From contig NZ_JARRCW010000001.1 of assembly GCF_031501865.1 (NCBI RefSeq), positions 3,616,001-3,680,000 of the forward strand: 64,000 bases of DNA, in the 5' to 3' direction. A model generated the notes under the pieces. The model saw nothing but the letters and a program-made list of their open reading frames with translations. It made no database searches and was not told the DNA's origin. This document shows, piece by piece, positions 46,270-55,738 of the stretch. Each line of letters starts with the position of its first letter. Within the stretch, counting starts at the first letter, position 1. The position numbers were made by a program, and so were the translations under genes. This stretch comes from Pseudovibrio sp. M1P-2-3. Lineage in GTDB: Bacteria > Pseudomonadota > Alphaproteobacteria > Rhizobiales > Stappiaceae.

Positions 46270-46617
46270 TAGCCAATTCTCAGCGCTCTGTCCCGTCACC
46301 GTTATTTCGGCTGTCTTCATTGCCGACTTGACAAGTGACCGAGCAAGTTGAACGTCCTCTTCAACCGCCTTAGCTATCTGCGCCAGAACCTGAGCTGAGA
46401 AAGGCCCAAAGCTAAGCCGAACCAAGTGAGATTTGAGACCATGCGGTTTCAGTCCAGCCACCGGACCTTGTTTCTCTTCAAGATCGCTGAACCACATATG
46501 CAAGCCATTGCGAAGACCCGTATCCTTCACACGCACGGCAATGGACGCACCAGTGCCATTGGCGAGTTCAGCGGCGATTAGGTCACGCTTCCGCGCTAAC
46601 ATATTCTTCGTCCCCAT
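46270..46617 (-). pseudogene. HNH endonuclease gene, N-terminal part (split by IS630)
   Basis: The fragment encodes 116 residues (MGTKNMLARKRDLIAAELANG ... TGQSAENWL) and stops at once in the IS. The C-terminal HNH part lies on the other side of the IS (44718-45239), on the same strand. Joined they make a protein of about 290 aa. The start overlaps the end of the GHKL ATPase gene by 35 bp (or 20 bp if the internal ATG at 46602 is used), as expected for an operon. Confidence 0.7.
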
Positions 46618-48259
46618 CCCCGTTCAAATCGCTGCTATCCGGAAAGGGGACATCTCTAAGCAGCTTTCTCAAGTTCGATAACACAACGTCCCGAATATCC
46701 TCAAAGATTGGGGCAAGCTCTTCGTTGGAAAAGTCCATTTCAGAAACCGCAAAGGCCCACATGAGGAGATCCATACCCTGCACGGAGTAACCGTTCGCAT
46801 CCGCCCTTTGGTAGATTTTCTGGTAAAAATCATGATGCTTATTGAGCTCGACTCCGGGAACATGTCCTGTCGTACCTTCGCTTCGGAGTACGGGGACCCA
46901 GAGATTTCCTGATGTGATCGTCTCAACAGCATCAACGTGGATCTTGTTATGCTCCACGTTGTTCTGGACAGGCTGCCTGATCCGTATCCCAGAGCCGTGA
47001 GCGTTTGTCACCACCGCTGTTTGGGTCTCGGTATCTGCACTTTCAATCAGCGGCTTCTTTGCGGTTGGCGTACCACTGATAGAAACATTTGCAGAGGTGT
47101 GGTTCACCTGCGAATTGACAGCCGCCTCTCTTTCCTTACGTCGATAGCGATTGTTTGCTTCCCTTCGCGCATTGCCAAGGAGCTTGGCCAAGTACTCTTC
47201 GATGACAGGATCAAATAGAATCTGGGATTTCTTGACATCAACATAGAAGGCTTCGTCTAGTTCGTGTCCAAAGTCGAACTCAATTCTCAGCAAAGACATG
47301 TGCGGTTCGAAGGTGCCATGCGCCCCGAATACTCCAAGCCATCCGCCTTGGTTGATCAATCTACCTTCCCGGTAAATATAAAACCCCTGACCGCGGTTGG
47401 TGATATTGGCCTTTTTCTGTTCCTCGGCTGTCAAGGTATTTCGGTGCGGTAGGATCCATGCCCGAATACCCGCTGAGCCGATCAGTTCTCCGTCGCCAGC
47501 CTCAATCGGAATTTCTTGTTGCTTATCGGAGAGAACCTGTTCTGATTTTTCTATATAGAACGGATTCCAAGAGTTAACAGACACATCATTTACTGTCATC
47601 ACTATTTGACGTTGGCGCGTGTCCTCCACATCAAGAAAGCGGTGATAGATTAGCGCGAGATGATCGATTAAGCTTTTCCTCAGACGCTTGATCGCTTGCT
47701 GCTATTTAGTCCCACCTGGTTCGTCATAGTGTTTTGAGAGGATCCGATCACAGTTCGACCAAACCACCAGTGTCCCTTTATCTCCGCATAATTCTTCGAA
47801 AGTATCGAGCTCGTGTTGCTCGAGAGGGTCGCGTCGCATTTCCCATTTGCCCGTTTCCTCGACATGATCGAGATCCCAAGCTAGTTTTGTTAGAGTCTCC
47901 TCTTGGTTTTTCCGGGAAATAACTGCAAAGTTACGGCATACTGAACTTGACGCTGTTTTAAGGCCGAGACCAAACTTACCGAGGCTTGCTAAATTCTTCC
48001 TAACTGGCGCGCCATACCGCATTGCAGAATGTACTTCATCTTCATTCATACCATCGCCGTCGTCACCGAAATACACGTATTTGCGACCGTCCGGTGTAAT
48101 GTCAATACGGACATGCACCTCGTTGGCGTTTGCCGCAATGGAGTTATCGATGATATCCGCGGCTGCCGTTCTAAAATTGTATCCGGTGTCCCTCAGCCCA
48201 AATATCAATCGTGATGCATCAGGTTCGTTAATCAGCTCCATCAAGACTACATCCTTCAA
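46583..48259 (-). pseudogene. GHKL (MutL/MORC-like) ATPase with in-frame amber codon
   Basis: One continuous frame of 558 codons interrupted only by TAG at 47702-47704. The N-terminal part has the GHKL ATP site: DIIDNSIAANA (N box), GDDGDGMNEDE (G1) and GKFGLGLKTAS (G2). After the amber the frame goes on directly (QQAIKRLRKSLIDHLALIYHR...) into the transducer-like domain (GFYIYREGRLI, SLLRIEFDFGHELDEAFYVDVKKSQI). GHKL ATPases of this kind occur with 5mC methylases, Vsr-like nucleases and SNF2 helicases in predicted restriction systems related to eukaryotic MORC. The amber cuts the protein after residue 185 of 558. Readthrough, a suppressor or a sequencing error are the alternatives. Confidence 0.85.
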
Positions 48260-48272
48260 ATCAATAAACTAA

Positions 48273-48725
48273 TCAAATGCGCTGGCTCTCAGGTATCTGA
48301 GCAAGGACATTCGTGCTATGCAACCATTGCGAGATATTATCAACCAGTTTTTCAATGGGATTCTCTCGCGTCGCACATTCCCATACAGTTAAAACACGCC
48401 AACCCATTCGCCTCAATTGAGCAACTTGTTCCCGATCACGCTCGACATTGCGGTTCAGTTTCTCCTTCCAGAAGCCCCTATTCGACTTTGGCAAACGGAA
48501 ATGCCGACAACCGGGATGGCAATGCCAGAAGCATCCATGAACAAAAATCACGGCTTTATAGCGCGGCAGGACAACGTCAGGAGTTCCTGGTAGTGTTCGA
48601 ACATGAAGCCGGTAGCGGTAGCCTATAGCGTGGAGACTCCGCCGCACAACCAACTCAGGTGCTGTATCCCGAGAACCAATCCGAGACATCAACTCGGAAC
48701 GATTCACCGGAGAATTCTCAGCCAA
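48273..48725 (-). CDS. vsr: Vsr-type very-short-patch repair endonuclease
   Basis: The predicted protein is 150 aa from a TTG at 48723-48725 that overlaps the methylase stop (TTGGCTGA) and follows GAGAGAG; the internal ATG at about 48687 is an alternative. Family motifs: [56 protein letters not shown] (catalytic Asp and the Phe/Trp wedge region), and [13 protein letters not shown]. Vsr nicks next to T:G mismatches formed when 5-methylcytosine deaminates, so it pairs naturally with the upstream Dcm-like methylase; it may also act as a nuclease subunit of this restriction operon. Confidence 0.92.
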   Translation of the reverse strand: MAENSPVNRSELMSRIGSRDTAPELVVRRSLHAIGYRYRLHVRTLPGTPDVVLPRYKAVIFVHGCFWHCHPGCRHFRLPKSNRGFWKEKLNRNVERDREQVAQLRRMGWRVLTVWECATRENPIEKLVDNISQWLHSTNVLAQIPESQRI

Positions 48726-49809
48726 AGATCTCTCTCCTAGACCGTAAGGCGATGGTATTCGTAATCCAAGGATGCATGGCCTCGGCGATTGCAATTGCAA
48801 CAGGGGCCGCAACAGCGTTGCCAAATTGACGATAGGCTTGTGCATCGGAAACCACTATTTCCCAAGGACGGTTGGAGCCTTTGCGGTCAAATCCCATTAA
48901 ACGTGCGCATTCACGAGGTGTAAGCCTTCTAGGATTCTTTCCAAGCTGGTCGATTAGAATTTCCGATCCGTCTTTGTAGTATCGGGCACTCAATGTTCGA
49001 GCGACGCTAGTAGGTGTGCATAGCCCAAACCCGAACCCGTTACCGGCAGCTTTGTGCTTAGCCGCATAGTTTTGCAGGTAAGCCCAAAGCTTGGGAGTCA
49101 GTGTATATTTTGGAGACACCTTTGCATCGGGGCCCGTTGTGTAAGGCTCCTCGGGAACTTCTCCGCCATCCTCTGGATGAAGAATGCTGGAAAGAAGTGG
49201 GTTCGGTCCCTCAGGGACTGCAACATCATCTAGGGAAAAAGTAGTTGGGACATCTCGCCGGAAACCAACAATGAAAATCCGTTCGCGACGCTGAGGTACC
49301 CAGTGCTTTGCGTTGATCACTTTATGATCTATTGAATACCCGAGCTCATCCAGTGCGTGCATGATGACTCTGAAAGTATTACCCTTATCATGGGAAAGTA
49401 AATTCTTGACATTTTCGAGAAGGAAGGCTTTGGGTCTGTGGTGTCGTATAATCCGAACAACGTCAAAGAACAGAGTACCCTGTGTCTCATCGAGAAACCC
49501 ATGCGCGCGACCAAGCGACGCCTTTTTACTAACGCCCGCAATAGAAAATGGCTGACATGGAAATCCCGCCAAAAGCACATCATGTTCCGGAATAGACGCC
49601 TCATGCACTTGGGTAATGTCACCGTCGATTGGATGCTCATCTCCAAAGTTGGCACGATATGTTTGCTGCGAAAACTTGTTCCATTCGCTGGTGTACACAC
49701 ATGTTCCACCGATACTATCAAATCCGATGCGGAGCCCACCAATGCCAGCAAACAGATCAATGAATCGGAAGCCCGAATGTCTTCTATCCATAAGCAGCTG
49801 CCCCTTCAA
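48718..49809 (-). CDS. dcm: Dcm-like DNA (cytosine-5-)-methyltransferase
   Basis: The predicted protein is 363 aa. Motif [16 protein letters not shown], motif [13 protein letters not shown] with the catalytic cysteine, motif VI ENVKNL, motif [15 protein letters not shown], the target-recognition region, motif [16 protein letters not shown] and motif [10 protein letters not shown] are all present. The recognition segment [30 protein letters not shown] closely resembles that of Dcm and M.EcoRII, which methylate the second C of CCWGG, so CCWGG is the best specificity guess. It heads the minus-strand restriction operon. Intact, unlike two of its partners. Confidence 0.93.
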   Translation of the reverse strand: MKGQLLMDRRHSGFRFIDLFAGIGGLRIGFDSIGGTCVYTSEWNKFSQQTYRANFGDEHPIDGDITQVHEASIPEHDVLLAGFPCQPFSIAGVSKKASLGRAHGFLDETQGTLFFDVVRIIRHHRPKAFLLENVKNLLSHDKGNTFRVIMHALDELGYSIDHKVINAKHWVPQRRERIFIVGFRRDVPTTFSLDDVAVPEGPNPLLSSILHPEDGGEVPEEPYTTGPDAKVSPKYTLTPKLWAYLQNYAAKHKAAGNGFGFGLCTPTSVARTLSARYYKDGSEILIDQLGKNPRRLTPRECARLMGFDRKGSNRPWEIVVSDAQAYRQFGNAVAAPVAIAIAEAMHPWITNTIALRSRREIFG

Positions 49810-50109
49810 TTCAAATTCACAATTGCAAAATTTATTCTCGTTTCGTTCCCTAATAGATCATTACACCAAAGAAGACCAAACGATACAGTTGTCTCCGAGA
49901 CCGCTCGCGCATATTGTGGAAAAGCAAACACCAGAGGTAATTGAGGCAGCCCCCCTATCTGCTGCAATACAGCCAGGCACAGCCCTAAAATTCTATAGTG
50001 GTGCATAGCATTTGAACCCAAGCCCAACTTCCCCCCACATTTCGTAAGGATCATAGTTTCATATAGGAGTAATCCCTTTCCAAGGGCGCATTATTCCTAG
50101 TTTACAAGC
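49810..50109. other. Gap between relaxase 3' end and methylase start
   Basis: The stretch is about 300 bp and AT-rich near the methylase, where the restriction-operon promoter should lie. No gene, hairpin or repeat convinced me. Confidence 0.35.
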
Positions 50110-52707
50110 TCAATTCTGAACTTCTATATCTGAAGTTCTCTCCCTCTCAGCTGAGTGCGTTTTCTCGGGCAGATATTCAAGCGCGTTAACCTTTTCACTT
50201 ACGCGAGACCAAGACTTTGTCAGATGGCCTGAGAGTTCTTTTCTGGTGAGCTGCATACCAGTTCGCTGATACAGCGGCATACTATTCAGAACGGATCGTT
50301 CAAGTGTGTCCTTGTTCAATATAATCTGTGTCTCAATTCGTGCTCGGCTTGCTGCCACATAGATCTCGTTTCTCTTGAACGAGGCATCTGCCAGAACAAA
50401 TGCCCTATCCACTGTCATGCCTTGAGCAGAGTATATGGTAGAGGCATAATTATGTGCGATGGGTATTCTGCCCTTTTCATCTACAAGCTGGTTGAGATTG
50501 ATACGTTGAGGTTGGTTATCAAGCCAGACTACCGCTGAGAGGTCCCCATCACGATTTTGCGCAACCTTCGATATTATTGTGGTGGTTCCATTGATCACAC
50601 CTAATGCGTCTATGCGCTTCGTAAAGCGTATATGCTCCCCTTCAGATATTCCCAGCTTCGCTGCTCTCCCTGACGACGACGCAACCTTTATATCATAATC
50701 GGGTCCTTTGAGCTCTCCCGCTTGTTTCAAATGCGCCCTGATCACCTCATTCAGCTTGGAAACTTGCGCATTGGTTTTTGCAAGAATGATTGCAGTTTCT
50801 TGTGAGCTTGCGGATCTTGCTGGCACCCATTGACTGACGACGGCTTGCAAAGCTGCGTCTTCACTGCTGGCCCAATGCACCTTGCCATTCTCTTCAAAGG
50901 CAGCGAAAGCTTCCTTTGCCCGTCCAACAGCAAAGTCGCTCACCGCTTGTCTGGCCCATTGATCCCTTTGTCTTAGAGCAGCCTCGATCCGAAAAGTACT
51001 GGTTTGTTCAGCTACAAGCCGCAGTCCAAGACCAGCGCCAATCGCTTGCAATTGCTTCTGATCACCGGTGAATATGACCTTGGCTTTCGCCGTCTTTGCC
51101 GCTGCTAAGATCCGATGCATCTGCTTAGAGGATAGCTGACCTGCCTCATCGACAATCAAAACCGTATTGGCATCAAGGAATCTCTTCTCATGCGCTGCAC
51201 TGGCTAGCCAAGAGTCCGTGGAACGGGCTTCTATTTTGCAATCTTCCCCGAGTTGGTTGGCGATTTTCCAAGCCGCAGCAGAGCCTAACACTCTGTTATC
51301 TTCCCGCTTATAGAGCTCTGCAACTGATTTCAGACTGAAGCTTTTTCCCGCGCCTGCTGCGCCTTCGACAACACAAATGTCTGAGCCTGTTGTTGCCCGT
51401 ATAACCGCCTGTTTCTGCTCGCCGGTAAGACTGGTTTTGCTCAAGTGCGCAATAACCTTTGCCTGCTCAAGCCCATACCGCTGCCGCTGAGCTCCATCAC
51501 GCGCTAAAGACTGCACCTCGCGTTCCAATGCTATCTGCTTCACTGTCGAGAAGATCTCGTGCCCCTTCTCATTACGGCCAAGCGCAACAATATCATCACT
51601 TCGCAAAATCTTGTGTCGGGCATTGTCAATCTCCTTGAGAGAGGCTCTAGCAGCAACGCCTTCAATCCCTAATTGGCGCACAAGATCTTGCGTGGTGAAC
51701 ACGCTGTTCGTTTCTGTAAGCCTGCCGATGGTGTCGATCAACCGGTCATCCAAATTTCTCCCGTAGGGGGTTTGCCGGTCTAAGCACGCTTGAACATGGT
51801 TGTAACTAAACCCGAGGGCCTCAGCTTCTTTCCGCCAGCGCAAATCTCGTTCACCAGTAGTCTCTGACTGATTGTTTTTTGACTGCCTGTTTGTTTTAGC
51901 AACATGTGCCGCAAGGTCAGGCCTGTCTGAGGAGTTGTGTCCAGTTTTGGCCAGAGAGCTGACTATGGCAACACGGCGCGAGCTGAATGCGTCTCTGACC
52001 TCGGCAGGAACTCCAGCTATTTCAAAAAGCCCCTTTTCGTCGGTTTCCGTAATCTCAACACCAAGACGCTTTGTAAGCTCATGTGCAAGTGCAGCCCTGT
52101 AGGTAGCACCTGCCGCCATTTTCCAATGAAACAGGTGCCGACCGTCCAGAGCACCCCAGCTTCCGTCGCCCCGTTGGGCGACGTTCAACACAACAGCATG
52201 AGTGTGAAGTTGGGGATCTGACCTCAACGCCCCACAGTTGTGCTTTTCCGCCCGCGCCTCCCCGTGTTGAAACAAAGCTGCGTTGAGCGCCACCTTTTCA
52301 AGGGCACCTCCACCCTTCCCTCTCCTGGCAAATATAGCGTGGTCATTGATGGTATTCAGAGCGGTGCGAACAGCTTGTTCCTGAGCGGCTTCAACTTTAC
52401 CCCTCAGTTTATCGTCAGCCAACGCCCACAAAACGGAGACGGACTTGGGAGCGCTGAAGGTGAGATCATACCCAGTCACACGCTGTTGTAGAGCTCCCCT
52501 CGTTTGTCCAAGCGGCTCACCTTGCAGATCCAACCCTTCATGCAAGTTGCGAAAGTTATTTGCTTGAACCTTCTCGCCGTCTTTAATACCGAATAGCTCA
52601 TTCTGTAGGCACCAGACCCCAGAAGGCTCTATACCTCCTGTGTAGTATTCGGCTTGTTCTTCGAGATAGTAGCTTGCTTGTGTACCCGCTGCGACTGTGC
52701 AGACCAT
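50110..52707 (-). CDS. MobF-family conjugative relaxase (TrwC/TraA type)
   Basis: The predicted protein is 865 aa. The N-terminal relaxase domain has the tyrosine cluster ASYYLEEQAEYYTGG (residues about 12-26), TGYDLTFSAPKSVSVLWAL and the metal-binding histidines in DPQLHTHAVVLNV (about 165). The C-terminal half is a RecD/TraI-like helicase: VVEGAAGAGKSFSLKSV (Walker A, about 447), VLIVDEAGQLSS, IFTGDQKQLQAIGAG, and IYSAQGMTVDRAFVLAD. It nicks oriT and pilots single-stranded DNA during transfer. It is somewhat shorter than TrwC/TraI. The start region faces a 199-bp gap that may hold oriT. Confidence 0.93.
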   Translation of the reverse strand: MVCTVAAGTQASYYLEEQAEYYTGGIEPSGVWCLQNELFGIKDGEKVQANNFRNLHEGLDLQGEPLGQTRGALQQRVTGYDLTFSAPKSVSVLWALADDKLRGKVEAAQEQAVRTALNTINDHAIFARRGKGGGALEKVALNAALFQHGEARAEKHNCGALRSDPQLHTHAVVLNVAQRGDGSWGALDGRHLFHWKMAAGATYRAALAHELTKRLGVEITETDEKGLFEIAGVPAEVRDAFSSRRVAIVSSLAKTGHNSSDRPDLAAHVAKTNRQSKNNQSETTGERDLRWRKEAEALGFSYNHVQACLDRQTPYGRNLDDRLIDTIGRLTETNSVFTTQDLVRQLGIEGVAARASLKEIDNARHKILRSDDIVALGRNEKGHEIFSTVKQIALEREVQSLARDGAQRQRYGLEQAKVIAHLSKTSLTGEQKQAVIRATTGSDICVVEGAAGAGKSFSLKSVAELYKREDNRVLGSAAAWKIANQLGEDCKIEARSTDSWLASAAHEKRFLDANTVLIVDEAGQLSSKQMHRILAAAKTAKAKVIFTGDQKQLQAIGAGLGLRLVAEQTSTFRIEAALRQRDQWARQAVSDFAVGRAKEAFAAFEENGKVHWASSEDAALQAVVSQWVPARSASSQETAIILAKTNAQVSKLNEVIRAHLKQAGELKGPDYDIKVASSSGRAAKLGISEGEHIRFTKRIDALGVINGTTTIISKVAQNRDGDLSAVVWLDNQPQRINLNQLVDEKGRIPIAHNYASTIYSAQGMTVDRAFVLADASFKRNEIYVAASRARIETQIILNKDTLERSVLNSMPLYQRTGMQLTRKELSGHLTKSWSRVSEKVNALEYLPEKTHSAERERTSDIEVQN

Positions 52708-52906
52708 GATGACCTCCCAAACAGAAAAAGAGGTTTATCCATCTACACAACGTTTCCCGGCTTGCGGGAATTACAAATTATTTCCAGATTTATAATTGGT
52801 TTTAGCTGGGACCGCAGGTGCACAGGTGTGAGAGAAACAACTGGAAGCATTTGCTGCTCATTGCTACCTATTGCATCGTTCCTTTTTTGTTCCTATATTT
52901 AGTTGC
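52708..52906. other. Possible oriT region between divergent mobilisation genes
   Basis: The gap lies between the relaxase start and the divergent accessory gene, where MobF systems often have oriT. It includes GCAGGTGCACAGGTGTGAG and an AT-rich part, but I could not identify a nic site or a strong inverted repeat. Position only. Confidence 0.25.
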
Positions 52907-53332
52907 ATGAATCATAACTTGATCGTAAAGAGTGCAAAGCAAATGGCGCAACACCAACAGGGGCCAATCGGTCGAGTGCCTTTAGAGAGGGTGTTTGCAA
53001 AGCACTTGGAGTTCTTGCTGGAGCTCAAGGAAAGCGGAGCGACCTGGCAGCAGATAACAACGCTCCTCAATAGCCACGGTCTAACACGGCATGATGGCAA
53101 ACCGCTCCAACCAACCCAGGTGCGAGCGACAGTTTCCCGTATCAAAAAGAAGAATTCTACCAGTCAAATGAAGCGTTCTATTTCTCCGAATGAAAAACAA
53201 CGCCTGCAGCCCCACAAGCACGAACAACCAAACAAGCCCACCTCGCGAAAAACACAAGCTGATACGGCATTGCGGCGCAAAATGAAACAAGCACGCAACG
53301 CACGAAAAGAACCGGAAGTTTGTCCAACATGA
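52907..53332 (+). CDS. Small basic relaxosome-accessory-like protein
   Basis: The predicted protein is 141 aa from the ATG at 52907 (MNHNLIVKSAKQ). The middle part LEFLLELKESGATWQQITTLLNSHGLTRHDG looks like a helix-turn-helix, followed by PTQVRATVSRIKKK and a highly basic tail. Similar small DNA-binding proteins accompany mobilisation genes and may help the relaxase at oriT. The family is not named with certainty. Its stop overlaps the next gene's start (ATGA). Confidence 0.65.
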   Translation: MNHNLIVKSAKQMAQHQQGPIGRVPLERVFAKHLEFLLELKESGATWQQITTLLNSHGLTRHDGKPLQPTQVRATVSRIKKKNSTSQMKRSISPNEKQRLQPHKHEQPNKPTSRKTQADTALRRKMKQARNARKEPEVCPT

Positions 53333-54180
53333 TCGAGATAATTGAAATACCCATGGATTTTCTAATTATCGGTGCAGTTCTCTTTTCTTTTGCATATTAC
53401 TTTTATCGAAAAAAACACCCGCTGCCTTACCTGCGTGATTATCTTAAGGGCCAACCCGATTTTAAAGAAGATGAAATCCATCTAGGGATAAATTCGGGCT
53501 TTGCAGTAGACCTTGGAAAGCGCCAACTTGCATTGCATGACGCCCGCTTTTTTAAGAAGGACAAATTTGGGCAACTCGAGTTACGAGACGTTGCAAGCTT
53601 TTCAAAACATACAGCTTTTGACAGAATTCGCGTTATTAAGCTGAGAACCAACGTTTCATCAAGACCAAATATCTGGTTCCGTTATCGAAATGAAAATGAG
53701 ATGGAAAAAGCACGAGCAACGTTGGACAAAGCTCTCGAACTGAAGAAAGAAGATTTAGAAGCGCACAGACTTATGCAACTAGGGGCAAGTTTGCAAGAAG
53801 CCCTAACGACCGATTCTAAGCACCTGGATAATGAGTTACCTTTCACCGAAGAAGAGGCAGAGGCCAGGTATGTTGAGGCACACATAAAAAAGTGTCTTGG
53901 CGAACATGGGTTTATCGAAGGGAAACACCCTGCGCGTGAAAACGAAACCCTCAATCAAGCATTCAATCGTGCGACTGACTTGATTATTCCAAACTTCGAT
54001 GTGATAGCCGCTGGCACCCGCTTTTACATTACAAAAAAAAATGGACGCAATGCGCGAATTATTAATGCGCTTTGTCCGTTTTTCGAAGGTTGCGAAGAAA
54101 GTGGAGATTTCACACGAGGCACAATCAGTAGTTACGTTTCCAATAGGATCAACGAATACCTAGATGAACACTCCAACTAA
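53329..54180 (+). CDS. Membrane-anchored hypothetical protein of the mobilisation module
   Basis: The predicted protein is 283 aa from ATG 53329, translationally coupled to the previous gene. An N-terminal helix FLIIGAVLFSFAYYFYRKK (about residues 11-29) would anchor it with the rest in the cytoplasm. A helical segment MEKARATLDKALELKKEDLEAHRLMQ (about 124-149) and a C-terminal region with NALCPFFEGCE follow. Not recognised. Codon use is AT-rich compared with the downstream transfer genes. Confidence 0.65.
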   Translation: MIEIIEIPMDFLIIGAVLFSFAYYFYRKKHPLPYLRDYLKGQPDFKEDEIHLGINSGFAVDLGKRQLALHDARFFKKDKFGQLELRDVASFSKHTAFDRIRVIKLRTNVSSRPNIWFRYRNENEMEKARATLDKALELKKEDLEAHRLMQLGASLQEALTTDSKHLDNELPFTEEEAEARYVEAHIKKCLGEHGFIEGKHPARENETLNQAFNRATDLIIPNFDVIAAGTRFYITKKNGRNARIINALCPFFEGCEESGDFTRGTISSYVSNRINEYLDEHSN

Positions 54181-54272
54181 TGATTTTTGAATTAAAACTC
54201 GTGTTTTAATTCTAGTGCCATATCAGATATTTAGACAAAATTCCTCGAGTTCACACAATTCGAGGAATTTTA

Positions 54273-55088
54273 ATGTCAGATTCAAATTTATCGTCACGCT
54301 ACCAGTTTGTAGTGACCGTCAGCGGCAAGGGAGGCGTCGGTAAGAGCCTTCTTGCTCAGACCGCTATAGAGCTACTCATTCTGAACCAACGGTCCGTCGA
54401 AACCTGGCAACTCGACAATCAGCAGCAGCTTGAAAAAACCATTGGGCAGTCGGTCAAATCCCTTGATATCCAGACACTCAAGCGCTCCCGAAAAGACCCT
54501 ACGGTCATCACGAAAGTGTTTGACCCACTGTTTTCGGGTTTGGAAACTCTTCCTAAAACCGACGCCACTTTGTTGCTCGACGTCGGCGCGACCCAAGCGG
54601 GGAATCTCCTTGACTATGCCGGTTTGATCGACCTTGACGAGGAGCTACTGCTTATGAACGTCCGCAGTTTGGCGTTGGTGCCCTGTGTTGCTGAACCAGA
54701 AGCCATTCGGCAGGCAGCAAAGACACTGCGCGTCTTTGAGGAGGTTTTGCCCACATTCGATCTGGCCCTCGTCAAAAACCTGCGTGATGGCGAACTCACC
54801 AATCTGTCAACCGTGTCACAAGCAGGGCAGATTTTTGAAGCCGAGCTACTTCCCTTTCTAGATCGGATACCACAGATCACAATGCCTTTGATCGAAGCTG
54901 GTTCCTGGCGGGCTTTCGAACAGAACCACTGCCGCTTCCTTGAGGTCGGCATGATGGAGATCGATGATATCCGGGCTATGACTGGCCTATCGCGTCCTGA
55001 AGCCAAGCTTACGCGTGGGGACGTCCTCGCTTTCTTCGCCCTAATGGAAGAGGAGCTTTCTCCTCTCTTTAACTTTGGAGAGGAGTAA
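54273..55088 (+). CDS. ParA/MinD-like ATPase of the mobilisation module
   Basis: The predicted protein is 271 aa. The deviant Walker A VSGKGGVGKSLLAQTAIELL (residues about 16-35) and the Walker B-like ATLLLDVGATQAGNLLDYA (about 96) place it among P-loop ParA/MinD/VirC1 ATPases. VirC1-type proteins promote assembly of the relaxosome or help DNA to the coupling protein; ParA-type ones keep plasmid forms. Which of these applies here is open. It opens a tight run of genes leading to the coupling protein. Confidence 0.82.
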   Translation: MSDSNLSSRYQFVVTVSGKGGVGKSLLAQTAIELLILNQRSVETWQLDNQQQLEKTIGQSVKSLDIQTLKRSRKDPTVITKVFDPLFSGLETLPKTDATLLLDVGATQAGNLLDYAGLIDLDEELLLMNVRSLALVPCVAEPEAIRQAAKTLRVFEEVLPTFDLALVKNLRDGELTNLSTVSQAGQIFEAELLPFLDRIPQITMPLIEAGSWRAFEQNHCRFLEVGMMEIDDIRAMTGLSRPEAKLTRGDVLAFFALMEEELSPLFNFGEE

Positions 55089-55094
55089 GCGCTT

Positions 55095-55736
55095 ATGAAT
55101 AGTCCAAAAGCAAAAGAACTTCATTTGAAGGCTAAGCACGACTTGAGAGAAGGCAAAGATGAGCTATTAAAACACCTTGAGCAATTACCACCACAACAGC
55201 TTGCCAGTATAGCCCCTGAGACACTGTCCCGGCTTACGAGCGCCGACCGCCAAAGACTGTTTGCGAAGGCGGGACTTAAACAAACTCAACCACTGACACC
55301 CAAACGAGAGACGAAACGCCAACACCTAACACAAAAGCGGCAATTTGTGCGATTGTGGTATCGCTTGCCGGTGCTCTGCCGGAGCCTCACGTTAGCAGGA
55401 ACATCAACGGTCTCGATTATAGCTGTTGCATTTGGCCTGTTGGTGGTTCTGCCCTCTATTCAGGCCCACATAGACACGCCAACTGCTCTGCCTCCAACTG
55501 CTCTGCCTCCAAATGCTCTACGCTGGAAGGGGTGGAGAACCCTTAGCCCAGCTATGGATGGTTGCACCTACCGCGTGAAGCACTCGCTAAGCTGGCGTAC
55601 AGCAGCCAGACTTCTTAAAATGACTGAGCCAGATCTCCGAAAGAGCAATTCTCATCTATCCAACCGGCCTATCACTCTTGTTGCCCATGACCTACTTGTA
55701 GTCTGGCGAGGCCGCATTCCTCTGGAGGACCGCTAA
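55095..55736 (+). CDS. Single-pass membrane protein upstream of the coupling protein
   Basis: The predicted protein is 213 aa. A basic cytoplasmic N-terminus of about 95 residues is followed by one membrane helix (LAGTSTVSIIAVAFGLLVVLPSI, about 100-122), a short repeat TALPPTALPPNAL, and a periplasmic C-terminal domain with WRTAARLLKMTEPDL, reminiscent of a LysM-like fold. It begins 6 bp after the ParA-like gene and ends 2 bp before the coupling-protein gene. Likely a partner of the coupling protein; not recognised. Confidence 0.65.
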   Translation: MNSPKAKELHLKAKHDLREGKDELLKHLEQLPPQQLASIAPETLSRLTSADRQRLFAKAGLKQTQPLTPKRETKRQHLTQKRQFVRLWYRLPVLCRSLTLAGTSTVSIIAVAFGLLVVLPSIQAHIDTPTALPPTALPPNALRWKGWRTLSPAMDGCTYRVKHSLSWRTAARLLKMTEPDLRKSNSHLSNRPITLVAHDLLVVWRGRIPLEDR

Positions 55737-55738
55737 TC

